A DNA stretch of 30,826 nucleotides. Origin: Candidatus Poribacteria bacterium WGA-3G (GTDB lineage: Bacteria; Poribacteria; WGA-4E; WGA-3G). Of the stretch, positions 17,130 to 23,616 are shown one piece after another. A model generated the notes under the pieces. That model did not search any database and was not told the DNA's origin. It saw nothing but the letters and a program-made list of their open reading frames with translations. Each line of letters begins with the position of its first letter. Positions within the stretch are counted from its first letter, which is position 1. Location: contig ASZN01000035.1 of the NCBI GenBank assembly GCA_000406005.1, positions 25,851 through 56,676 on the forward strand, given 5' to 3'. The position numbers and the translations under genes are program-made.

Positions 17130-17145
17130 CGCGTTTTCAAACGCG
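17130..17145. repeat. palindromic hairpin CGCGTTT-TC-AAACGCG before the DUF362 gene
   Basis: This is a 7-bp perfect stem preceded by TTGTAGA, like the GTAG-preceded palindromes at 5230 and 21070. It lies between murQ and the next RBS, with no T-tract, so it is a dispersed palindrome rather than a clear terminator. Confidence 0.5.
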
Positions 17146-17164
17146 CACCCTAAAGGAGATGTCA

Positions 17165-18115
17165 ATGGCTACCAAAGTTGGGCTTGCCAAAACCGGCAGG
17201 CGACGTTCTAACGTTTTTCAGGCGTTGGACAATATACGTGCCGACCTCACACCGAAAGTCCGTGAACAGGTGTTGTTGAAACCGAATTTTCTCTCCAGCA
17301 CAAATCAACTCGCCTCATCGCACGTAGATGCGATGCGAGGCGCACTGGACTTTCTGTTGAGCACACCACAACCGCCGAAAGAGGTTATCATCGCCGAAGG
17401 TGCGAACGAGAAATTCTCTGGCGAGGCGTTCCAAATTTTCGGTTACGAGGCACTCCAAGCCGAATACGATGTCCCAATCCGGCTCGTCGATTTGCATCAA
17501 GAGACCGAATGGGTAGAGGCAAAAGTCTTTCTCGCCGGACGCGACGAGGAGACCGTCCGTATGCCGAAGACGGTTCTCGATTGCCCTTGCACTATCTCGG
17601 TCGCTATCGCGAAAACGCATGATGCCGGGGTCGTGACACTCGCGATGAAGAATATGATTATGGGCACGATACATAAAGAAGACCGCATTAAAATGCACGG
17701 CTACCATAGCCACGCAGATCGGATGCTACCCCGCGAGGCGCAAACGCTGAACATCAACCTCCTCCGACTTTCGCGGCACCTGAAACCCGATATCGCTATC
17801 GTTGACGGCACCGTCGGACTACAAGGCAACGGACCCGGGGGCACCGATTCCGTTCCGCTCGGTATCGCTATCGTCAGTGGCGATGTGTTTGCAGCGGATG
17901 CGGTCACGACCAAGACGATGGGATTTGAACCGTTGGAGATCGGTCTATTCCATTATGCAGATGAAATGGGATACGGCACCGCAGATTTAAGCAACATCGA
18001 CATCGTTGGCCCCGCTGTCGAAACGGTCGCAACCTCGTTTAAACCGCATGAAACAACTGAACTACAGTTCCAGTGGCAGGAAACGAATCCGGAGGACTAT
18101 CTCGCCGCTGACTGA
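17165..18115 (+). CDS. DUF362 domain protein
   Basis: The start at ATG 17165 is set by AAAGGAG (17152-17158) six bases upstream; the ATG at 17159 touches the RBS and is excluded. The 316-residue protein matches DUF362: VLLKPNFLSSTN near the front, HVDAMRGALDFL, VIIAEGA, then a core CTISVAIAKTHDAGVVTLAMKNMIMG and HADRMLPREAQTLNINLLRL. The C-terminal DIAIVDGTVGLQGNGPGGTDSVPLG and FAADAVTTKTMGFEP are also typical. There are no ferredoxin-type Cys clusters, which some DUF362 proteins add. The biochemical role is not established. It follows murQ by 56 bases and precedes an exported hydrolase by 13, so it could be co-transcribed. Confidence 0.85.
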   Translation: MATKVGLAKTGRRRSNVFQALDNIRADLTPKVREQVLLKPNFLSSTNQLASSHVDAMRGALDFLLSTPQPPKEVIIAEGANEKFSGEAFQIFGYEALQAEYDVPIRLVDLHQETEWVEAKVFLAGRDEETVRMPKTVLDCPCTISVAIAKTHDAGVVTLAMKNMIMGTIHKEDRIKMHGYHSHADRMLPREAQTLNINLLRLSRHLKPDIAIVDGTVGLQGNGPGGTDSVPLGIAIVSGDVFAADAVTTKTMGFEPLEIGLFHYADEMGYGTADLSNIDIVGPAVETVATSFKPHETTELQFQWQETNPEDYLAAD

Positions 18116-18128
18116 TCAAAGGAGAATT

Positions 18129-19010
18129 ATGAAACGTTTCTGTATTATATTAATCCTATGTTCGCTCATCTTCACGCCACCGACGTGGGCATGGTGGGGC
18201 GGCGGGCACGATATCCTGACACAGGCAGCCGTCAAATCACTCCCTGATGAAGTGCCCGAATTTTTCCGCAATGCCGATAAAATGGTCGCTCACTGCTCCT
18301 ACGATCCCGATCTATCTAAGGAGCGAGGCACACCGCACGCACGGCAAGCTGAATATGGAGAACACTACATCGATATAGAACTCTTCGGAGAACATCCGAT
18401 TCCAGACGGACGTGAGGCACATATCCAACTCTGTGCTGAACTCGGACTTAAACCGCGAGAAGTCGGTACACTCCCGTACGCTTTAGCGGAATGGACAGAA
18501 CGACTCGCAGTCGCTTTCGCCGAATATCGTAAGTGGCCCGATAATCCGATGATCCAGAACAAGTGCTTCCTCTATGCAGGTTTCCTTGCACACTATGCAC
18601 AGGATATGTGTCAACCGTTGCACCTAACCATTAATTTCGATGGGATTAAGCAAGAAGACGGGACACGGCTACATGGGGGTATCCATGAAAAGGTCGATTC
18701 GTCTATTGAGATGTTGGGATTAGATCCGATGGAACTTGCTAAAGCACAGCAAATTGAAGCCGTTGCTGATTTGATGCCCGCGATAATTGCGCAGATTGAA
18801 AGCGGACACACTTTGGTAGATCATGTTTACGAACTCGCAGACGACTGGAAAAACCTAAAAAAACCGACACCCGCTTTAACCGATTTTGTAAACGATCGGG
18901 CGCGTGAGTCGGTGCGTTGGACTGCCTCACTCTGTTTAACCGCGTGGGAACTCTCTGAAAACATCAGGCTACCCGGTTGGCTTGACCGCGCACAAATCGA
19001 TGACGAATAG
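18129..19010 (+). CDS. exported S1/P1 nuclease- or zinc phospholipase C-like hydrolase
   Basis: The 293-residue protein starts at ATG 18129 with AAAGGAG (18118-18124) upstream; a longer frame would overlap the DUF362 gene. A signal peptide ends near PPTWA, which would leave Trp as a mature N-terminal residue followed by WGGGHD. An N-terminal Trp that binds zinc is the hallmark of the P1 nuclease/phospholipase C fold. Further predicted metal ligands are in FLAHYAQDMCQPLHLT (a variant of the HxxxD...QPLH motif) and LHGGIHEKV (His plus Glu). It is therefore probably a periplasmic three-zinc phosphodiesterase acting on nucleic acid or phospholipid; which of the two cannot be decided. It is the last gene before a long gene-free stretch. 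Confidence 0.75.
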   Translation: MKRFCIILILCSLIFTPPTWAWWGGGHDILTQAAVKSLPDEVPEFFRNADKMVAHCSYDPDLSKERGTPHARQAEYGEHYIDIELFGEHPIPDGREAHIQLCAELGLKPREVGTLPYALAEWTERLAVAFAEYRKWPDNPMIQNKCFLYAGFLAHYAQDMCQPLHLTINFDGIKQEDGTRLHGGIHEKVDSSIEMLGLDPMELAKAQQIEAVADLMPAIIAQIESGHTLVDHVYELADDWKNLKKPTPALTDFVNDRARESVRWTASLCLTAWELSENIRLPGWLDRAQIDDE

Positions 19011-19016
19011 CAACCA

Positions 19017-19200
19017 GTTGTCAGTCGCCAGTTATCAGTACGCTGTGCTTTCAGTTATTAGTTAACATTTTGTGGCGGCTACTTTTCGTTTCACTGCCAC
19101 AATACCCTCTTAACTGACAACTGAGGACTGTTAACTGACAACTTTTAAAACTGAAAGGTTTTTCGCAGAAAAACCGTACTGATAACCGATAACTGACAAC
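19017..19200 (-). repeat. long imperfect hairpin element, copy 1 (inverted orientation)
   Basis: The 25-base ends (19017-19041 and 19176-19200) are inverted repeats with about five mismatches, beginning GTTGTCAGT. The apex pairs TTGTGGC (19070-19076) with GCCACAA (19096-19102). One arm carries its own hairpin GGTTTTTC-GCA-GAAAAACC at 19157-19175. Read on the minus strand it aligns with the element at 28597. Confidence 0.7.
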
Positions 19201-19284
19201 TTTTAAAAAGGAGGCTTTCCTAAATAGTTCTTTTCCTATGTTTTTCTTGATAAATCTATGTTTAACGGTAAATGTAGGCATTTT

Positions 19285-19314
19285 GCGGGGTTCGATTCCC
19301 TGCTTCCGTATCCA
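19285..19314 (+). other. tRNA 3'-end-like fragment (T arm plus acceptor-like tail)
   Basis: GCGGGG-TTCGATT-CCCTGC (19285-19303) is a 6-bp stem with the canonical seven-base T loop. It is followed by TTCCGTAT and CCA, with the CCA one base out of register. There is no D or anticodon arm within 80 bases upstream, so it is not a whole tRNA. It may be the tRNA-end half of an integration site. Confidence 0.4.
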
Positions 19315-19341
19315 GTAGTCTTGTGCAAAAACCAAGCACTC

Positions 19342-19567
19342 CCGACAAAAACCACGTCGGTTCTACTGCGAGGGGTTCACACACGAGTGAGACGAACCCT
19401 GACATTGTGAGGACACTCGGAAAGTAAAAAAGCGTTAGCATTTCGGTGCTAACTTTGAGGGTTACTCCACGTAGCGCGTTTCTTTTGCTACGTGCAAATC
19501 GCCTGCTATCTTCTATGACGTACATAGACGACACTGGATGCGGGCAGGTTAGACACGACGGTGTCTA
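19342..19567 (+). other. cluster of six consecutive hairpins, candidate structured RNA or transposon end
   Basis: The stems, in order, are CCGAC/GTCGG (19342, 19356), GGGTTC/GAACCC (19373, 19394), GTTAGCA/TGCTAAC around TTTCGG (19434-19453), CACGTAGC/GCTACGTG (19468, 19487), TCTATG/CATAGA (19512, 19523) inside CCTGC/GCAGG (19502, 19544), and TAGACAC/GTGTCTA (19550-19567). None overlap. No known RNA family is recognised. It ends 84 bases before the SBP56 start. Confidence 0.4.
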
Positions 19568-19651
19568 TAAAGGGACTTAAGGAATCCCGTAGAGAACTGT
19601 GTTTTTCAGATGGACATAGATTAACATAGTTTTTTACTAACAGAAATAAAC

Positions 19652-21043
19652 TTGTTACAACAGTGGAAACCTGATCCAACCTTTTACCCATCGCCGAAAA
19701 TGGCGATTGATGCTCCTGTTGAAGAACTCGCTTATGTCGCTGCGCCCCGGGATGATGGGAAGCCCGATGCAATGTGCGTCGTTGACCTCAACAAAACATC
19801 CGATACCTACAAACAGATTGTTAGTACGTTGGAACTCGGCGTTCGCGACGAAATCCACCACTTCAATTGGAACGCCTGCAGTGCGTCGCTCTGCCCTTAC
19901 GCGCCACACCCGTATATTGAACGGCGTTACCTCGTTGTGCCGGCACTGCGAGGTTCTAATATCTACATCCTCGACGTGAAGGAAGACCCGAAATCACCGA
20001 AACTCATTAAAACGTTGGATGCCAACGAAGTTGAGTCGCGTTCCGGGTATACCCGTCCGCATACAGTCCACTGTGGTCCCGAAGGTATCTATGTCAGTGC
20101 TTTGGCTGCAGCGGGTTCAGAAGAGGGTCCTGGTGGTGTTTTTCTCATGGATCACTATAATTTCGACATTCTCGGACAGTGGGAAGTAGAACGCGGACCG
20201 CAATCCCTCTCTTACGATTTCTGGTGGCACTTGGGATATGATGTCGCTGTCACCAGTGAGTGGGGCTATCCGGCAATGATTGAGAACGGTCTGAACCTCG
20301 AAGACTTGATGGAACGTAAGTTCGGTCATAAAATCCATATTTGGGATATCCGGCACCGGAAAAACATCCAGACGTTGGATCTCGGTGACGATTACCAAAT
20401 GACCTTGGAACTACGTCCCGCACATGACCCAACGAAGGCGCACGGGTTCGTCAATGCCGTACTTAATATGAACGACCTCTCGAGTTCCATCTGGACGTGG
20501 TACAAAGATGGAGACAACTGGGGCATCCAAAAGATTATCGATATTCCGGCACAAGCACCAGAAAATCCGGATGATCTGCCACCCGTTTTGAAGGATATCG
20601 GCATGATCCCACCCCTCGTCACCGACCATATCCTCTCGCTGGATGACAAGTTCCTTTACGTCTCGTGTTGGGGAACCGGTGAGATGTTGCAATATGATGT
20701 GTCGGACCCGTTTAATCCGAAGCATGTCGGCACACTCAAGATCGGTGGGATTACAAAATCGCACCCGCACCCGGCAGCTGGACCTGTAAGCGGTGGTCCG
20801 CAAATGGTCGAATTGAGTCGTGACGGTAAACGTCTCTACTTTACCAATTCTCTCTACATCGCTTTGGATAACCAGTTCTATCCCGAAGGCGCGAATGGGT
20901 GGATGGTGAAGGCAGATACGAATGTGGAAAATGGCGGACTGGCATTGGATCCCGACTTTTTCGTCGATTTCGGTGAGAGCCGCGCACACCAGATTCGGTT
21001 GCAAGGCGGAGACAGTTCTTCTGATTCTTACTGCTATCCATAA
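19652..21043 (+). CDS. SBP56 selenium-binding protein / methanethiol oxidase family
   Basis: The 463-residue protein matches the full length of the SBP56/SELENBP1 family. It starts at TTG 19652: the next residues LQQWKPDPTFYPSP are the family N-terminus, there is no in-frame ATG or GTG between the TAA at 19622 and here, and no clear RBS is visible. Conserved features are HHFNWNACSASLC (the Cys aligned with the selenium-binding Cys57 of human SELENBP1), YDFWWHLGYDVAVTSEW, HGFVNAVL, LVTDHILSLDDKFLYVSCW, SGGPQMVELSRDGKRLYFTNSLY and a C-terminal GGDSSSD. His residues in HTVHC and in the SHPHP stretch fit metal coordination. Bacterial members oxidise methanethiol to formaldehyde, hydrogen sulfide and peroxide, so a role in sulfur metabolism is plausible. 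It is followed by a membrane protein. Confidence 0.92.
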   Translation: MLQQWKPDPTFYPSPKMAIDAPVEELAYVAAPRDDGKPDAMCVVDLNKTSDTYKQIVSTLELGVRDEIHHFNWNACSASLCPYAPHPYIERRYLVVPALRGSNIYILDVKEDPKSPKLIKTLDANEVESRSGYTRPHTVHCGPEGIYVSALAAAGSEEGPGGVFLMDHYNFDILGQWEVERGPQSLSYDFWWHLGYDVAVTSEWGYPAMIENGLNLEDLMERKFGHKIHIWDIRHRKNIQTLDLGDDYQMTLELRPAHDPTKAHGFVNAVLNMNDLSSSIWTWYKDGDNWGIQKIIDIPAQAPENPDDLPPVLKDIGMIPPLVTDHILSLDDKFLYVSCWGTGEMLQYDVSDPFNPKHVGTLKIGGITKSHPHPAAGPVSGGPQMVELSRDGKRLYFTNSLYIALDNQFYPEGANGWMVKADTNVENGGLALDPDFFVDFGESRAHQIRLQGGDSSSDSYCYP

Positions 21044-21069
21044 GCGTGCAGCGAGGACACAAATTGAGT

Positions 21070-21092
21070 AGGCGCGCTTTTTAAGCGCGCCT
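21070..21092. repeat. palindromic hairpin, 10-bp stem (AGGCGCGCTT / AAGCGCGCCT)
   Basis: The perfect 10-bp stem has a TTT loop and lies between the SBP56 stop and the membrane protein RBS; GT precedes it, as GTAGG. It belongs with the palindromes at 5230 and 17130. It could also act as a weak terminator, although no T-tract follows. Confidence 0.6.
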
Positions 21093-21112
21093 CTATACAG
21101 AAAGGCATTTTT

Positions 21113-21754
21113 ATGGATACTGGTTCATGGTTAAGCTATACGCTCATGGGTGTATATCACGGTATTAATCCAGGGATGGGGTGGCTTTTTGCGGTCGCTT
21201 TAGGCATGCAGGAAAAACGGAGAACTGCGGTTATCGGCGCTCTTTTCCCAATGGCACTCGGACACGCGATATCCATTGCTGTTGTGGTGTTCGTCATCGC
21301 CTTGGCACAACGACAAATTCCAGAGAATGTGCTTCGTATCGCTTGTGCAACTGTGTTGTTCGGTTTTGGCGTGTACAAATTTTTCAGCGCTCGACACCCG
21401 AAGTGGGTCGGGATGCGTGTTAACTTCAAAGACTTAACGATCTGGTCCTTCTTGATGGCATCGGCGCACGGCGCAGGCTTGATGCTGGTACCTTTTCTGT
21501 TACGAACGCCTGCTGCTGAGGCTTCCGCACATACACACCACGCAACCGCAAGCATGACAGATAGCACGGTGATGTTACTGTCTGCCGTTGGGGTACATAC
21601 CCTCAGTTTTTTTGTTGTGACTGGAATCGTGGCAATTGTCGTCTACGAAGTGGTAGGGCTTGCGCTGCTCCGCAAGGCGTGGTTTAATCTGGATCTGTTA
21701 TGGTCTATCGCTCTAATGATTGCCGGTATTGTCACCCTTTTCTGGAAACATTAG
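21113..21754 (+). CDS. polytopic membrane protein with conserved histidines, possibly NicO/UreH/LysE-like transporter
   Basis: The 213-residue protein has GAAAGG upstream of ATG 21113 and about six predicted membrane helices. The first helix carries VYHGINPGMGWLFAV (His16) and the second MALGHAISIAVVVF (His51), an arrangement reminiscent of the His motifs in NicO/UreH/RcnA-type metal or cysteine-exporter-like carriers. SAHGAGLMLVP (His119) follows, and a His-rich loop at AHTHHA (140-143) lies before the fourth helix. The C-terminal helix ends IAGIVTLFWKH. It is directly downstream of SBP56 and may move a metal or a sulfur compound connected with it; this is inference. Its stop lies two bases from the stop of the convergent toxin gene, leaving no room for a terminator. 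Confidence 0.65.
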   Translation: MDTGSWLSYTLMGVYHGINPGMGWLFAVALGMQEKRRTAVIGALFPMALGHAISIAVVVFVIALAQRQIPENVLRIACATVLFGFGVYKFFSARHPKWVGMRVNFKDLTIWSFLMASAHGAGLMLVPFLLRTPAAEASAHTHHATASMTDSTVMLLSAVGVHTLSFFVVTGIVAIVVYEVVGLALLRKAWFNLDLLWSIALMIAGIVTLFWKH

Positions 21755-21756
21755 GC

Positions 21757-22020
21757 TTAGTAAACCTTGCTACGATGCCCGATTTGATGAACAGTTACCT
21801 TTTTGGCACTTCTATCCAAAGAATAAATAATCCGGTAATGTTTAGCAACTCTTAAACTAAATTTTCCTTTGTGTTTACCTTTTAGTGCTTTGGGATGTTC
21901 ATTGTCAGGATTTTCGCATAGCCGTTCCAGTTTTCTACGAACCCGCTGCGCTATCGTAGAAGGCAAACGCGCTAAATCCGATTCTGCGCGCGGGTCCGCT
22001 GCTAATGTATACATTATCAC
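21757..22020 (-). CDS. RelE/ParE-superfamily toxin
   Basis: The 87-residue minus-strand protein starts at GTG 22020, which overlaps the upstream gene's stop as GTGA (an alternative ATG lies at 22014). It shows the RelE/ParE fold signature: ADPRAESDLARLP, RVRRKLERLCENP, KALKGKHKGKFSLRVAKHYRIIYSLD and a closing VTVHQIGHRSKVY. Arg and His residues in the last strands fit an mRNA interferase such as RelE/YoeB; ParE-type gyrase inhibition is also possible. Overlap with the gene at 22017-22697 makes that gene the expected antitoxin and predicts translational coupling, with antitoxin first. No frameshift or loss of core residues is visible. Confidence 0.85.
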   Translation of the reverse strand: MIMYTLAADPRAESDLARLPSTIAQRVRRKLERLCENPDNEHPKALKGKHKGKFSLRVAKHYRIIYSLDRSAKKVTVHQIGHRSKVY

Positions 22021-22697
22021 TCTATTCCTAACTTTTTGAAAATTTTTTCCATTGGGACCAATTTAGTCCTTCCAGCTTCGTAATCTGCTATGCGCCGGTC
22101 CAACTCTTCTGCAAATTCAGGCTGCATCTCTAACCCTTCATCTGGATCGTAATAGTAATCTTCCAAGGCGAGTTCCAAGAGTTCGTAAGCGACAAAGAAC
22201 TCGCGAAATGCAGTGTCCAGTTGCTCAATAGGGGTGTTCTGTTCGAGCAATGCCGCGAGTCGTTCGCGTGAGGCAAAAATGTCTTGAGTGACAAGTATAT
22301 GCAACAGTTCGCGGAATTCGTCGGGAGACAACTCAATAATTCTTTTATCCGGCATAGGGTCGCTTTTTAGATAGACTCCCATCCGTCTGTGAATACGCTC
22401 TTCAAGAGTCGTCTTTCGGTTGGCAAGAATATACTCGCGTTGTCTCTTGAGTTTTTTACCAAGTGGAGTATAGAGATCGAGCCCTTTGAGCGGATCTTGC
22501 TCATACGCCTCAAACCAAAATCCCAGATCTTCAGTGTCGCCGTGAAAATGAAAGAATTCTGCCGATAGTGCCTCTTGAGTGCCATTTTGTGTGAGTAATG
22601 CGGCAAGTCGTTCTCGCGATTTGAAGAGTTCCTCATTGACAAGGGTATGTAGCAACTCGCGGAATTCAGCCGGGTTCATCTCCGTAATTCTTTTCAT
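22017..22697 (-). CDS. tandemly duplicated putative antitoxin, partner of the RelE/ParE toxin
   Basis: The 226-residue minus-strand protein has GGAGG eight bases before ATG 22697. Its two halves are homologous: residues 1-112 begin RITEMNPAEFRELLHTLVN and residues 117-226 begin RIIELSPDEFRELLHILVT, and both continue with SRERLAALL and an acidic middle. The second half closes with RIADYEAGRTKLVPMEKIFKKLGIE, the basic-helix tail seen in many small RelB-like antitoxins; the first half has an equivalent tail, REYILANRKTTLEERIHRRMGVY. Antitoxins of RelE-type toxins usually have only one such unit of 70-110 residues, so this looks like a duplication followed by fusion. The 4-base overlap with the toxin gene supports the pairing. 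The antitoxin role is inferred from position and size of the unit. Confidence 0.65.
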   Translation of the reverse strand: MKRITEMNPAEFRELLHTLVNEELFKSRERLAALLTQNGTQEALSAEFFHFHGDTEDLGFWFEAYEQDPLKGLDLYTPLGKKLKRQREYILANRKTTLEERIHRRMGVYLKSDPMPDKRIIELSPDEFRELLHILVTQDIFASRERLAALLEQNTPIEQLDTAFREFFVAYELLELALEDYYYDPDEGLEMQPEFAEELDRRIADYEAGRTKLVPMEKIFKKLGIE

Positions 22698-22736
22698 TGG
22701 TAAAACCTCCTTGAAAAGGGTTATATGAAATCTATG

Positions 22737-23300
22737 TCAGAGAACCTTCAACGCCGCTTCATACTTATTTCTAACAAGCTCCTGGACATCCTCTCGTAAC
22801 TTCTGCCAACTCCGTTGAAGTTTTGTCTTAACCCATGTCTTACCTTCATCAATTCCCATTCCGTGGTGAATATACGCCAAGTATAAAAGCGAAGGAACGT
22901 GTTGAAAATGGGACATGGCATCGGCGTTGGCAAGACATGCGCCTTCCGCACTCCGGTGTTCAATTCTAACGCTTGCTCGATGTGTCGCGATAGCGTCCTT
23001 GACAGCTTCCGTTTTTTCTTCTGGATAACTGAAACGCTTGAGGAGTTTCTCTGCTTCAATTGGACCATGAATGTGATGATCTTGATAGAGTGCTTTGTCC
23101 TTTATACTGGCGTAATCATGAAGTAACGCCGCGAGTTCGACAATTTCGGGGTCAGCATCAAAGTGTGGGGCGAGTTGTTTTGCGTTTTGAATGACTGGTA
23201 AGATGTGATGCGTCCAAATATCGTAACCGAAGATGTTGGTGTCAGCAGCACAAGCCTGTTCAACAATCTCATCAATTCCATTTCTTATGGTTTCAATCAC
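22737..23300 (-). CDS. HD-domain phosphohydrolase
   Basis: The 187-residue minus-strand protein starts at GTG 23300, with AAGGA about nine bases upstream; an ATG at 23307 is out of frame. The HD motif is well formed: WTHHILPV (His31), ELAALLHDYASI (His61-Asp62), HHIHGPIEAEKLL (further His), AIATHRAS and ANADAMSHF (final Asp). This is the metal-dependent HD fold common in nucleotide or phosphate-ester hydrolases. It lacks partner domains such as RelA/SpoT or CRISPR Cas3 helicase. It lies 39 bases upstream of the duplicated antitoxin gene on the same strand, so it may be the first gene of a three-gene transcript with the toxin. Substrate unknown. Confidence 0.8.
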   Translation of the reverse strand: MIETIRNGIDEIVEQACAADTNIFGYDIWTHHILPVIQNAKQLAPHFDADPEIVELAALLHDYASIKDKALYQDHHIHGPIEAEKLLKRFSYPEEKTEAVKDAIATHRASVRIEHRSAEGACLANADAMSHFQHVPSLLYLAYIHHGMGIDEGKTWVKTKLQRSWQKLREDVQELVRNKYEAALKVL

Positions 23301-23406
23301 GGAGCATTTTCCTTTCTTGATATGAGTTTACAATTCGTTTCCGACAAATTAAGAATACCACAAAACTGAAGTTCAGACAACTGAAAGTTGCGTCTCCGAA
23401 AACAGC

Positions 23407-23430
23407 ACACAGACTAACAGTCTATGCTAC
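23407..23430. repeat. 24-bp dispersed repeat, copy B
   Basis: All 24 bases are identical to 6579-6602, with the same AGACT-AAC-AGTCT palindromic core and ATGCTAC tail. It lies about 106 bases before the HD gene on the other strand. Confidence 0.7.
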
Positions 23431-23491
23431 GGGGCCACCTTTATATTAATCGCGCGTCAAGAACTTGACACACCCTTCCGAAATGAAACAT

Positions 23492-23520
23492 TTGCTTTTT
23501 TTCACGCGTCGTGCTATAAT
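23492..23520 (+). promoter_or_regulatory. sigma70-like promoter for the DUF4432 gene
   Basis: TTGCTT (23492-23497), a 17-base spacer and TATAAT (23515-23520) with an extended-10 TGC before it. The start codon of the leader ORF follows 28 bases later. A perfect TTGACA at 23465 is too far away to serve this -10. Confidence 0.55.
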
Positions 23521-23547
23521 TTCTTTTCAGTATCAGGAATTTTGTAA

Positions 23548-23616
23548 ATGGACTCAAAAATAACAACTTCCAAATTGGACCATCGAGCTGCACCTAAAAG
23601 GAGAACCTTGAATTGA
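23548..23616 (+). CDS. 22-residue leader ORF overlapping the DUF4432 start
   Basis: ATG 23548 follows a CAGGA nine bases upstream and opens a 22-codon reading frame, MDSKITTSKL...KRRTLN. Its TGA (23614-23616) overlaps the TTG start of the next gene as TTGA. The AAAAGGAG of the next gene lies inside it. The sequence has no recognised family and no run of regulatory codons. It could couple translation into the main gene or be fortuitous. Confidence 0.35.
   Translation: MDSKITTSKLDHRAAPKRRTLN

Larger units (their letters stand above)
19011..19651. other. 641-base gene-free stretch with repeat, T-arm-like fragment and hairpin cluster
   Basis: No intact gene is seen on either strand. It holds the hairpin element at 19017-19200, a tRNA T-arm-like fragment at 19285-19314 and six consecutive hairpins from 19342 to 19567. 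A frame near the right end reads TTVSIKGLKES, faintly like TnpB C-termini, so a decayed IS605-type end is one explanation. Confidence 0.6.
23301..23612. other. intergenic region between divergent genes
   Basis: It holds the second copy of the 24-bp dispersed repeat, a sigma70-like promoter for the plus-strand gene and a 22-codon leader ORF. No other gene is seen. Confidence 0.5.

Noticed and set aside
19215..19314. A complete tRNA gene ending at the T-arm-like fragment
   Set aside because: No anticodon or D arm and no complementary 5' acceptor strand (ACGGAAG) is found upstream.
19262..19534. 90-residue minus-strand reading frame with TEAGNRTPQN
   Set aside because: The GNRTP part comes from the complement of the T-arm-like fragment, and the rest runs through the hairpin cluster. 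No RBS or family match.
22748..23126. Shadow frames across the HD gene, including a plus-strand 75-residue frame
   Set aside because: They lie in the HD gene, which has clear motifs, and have no RBS or recognisable domain.
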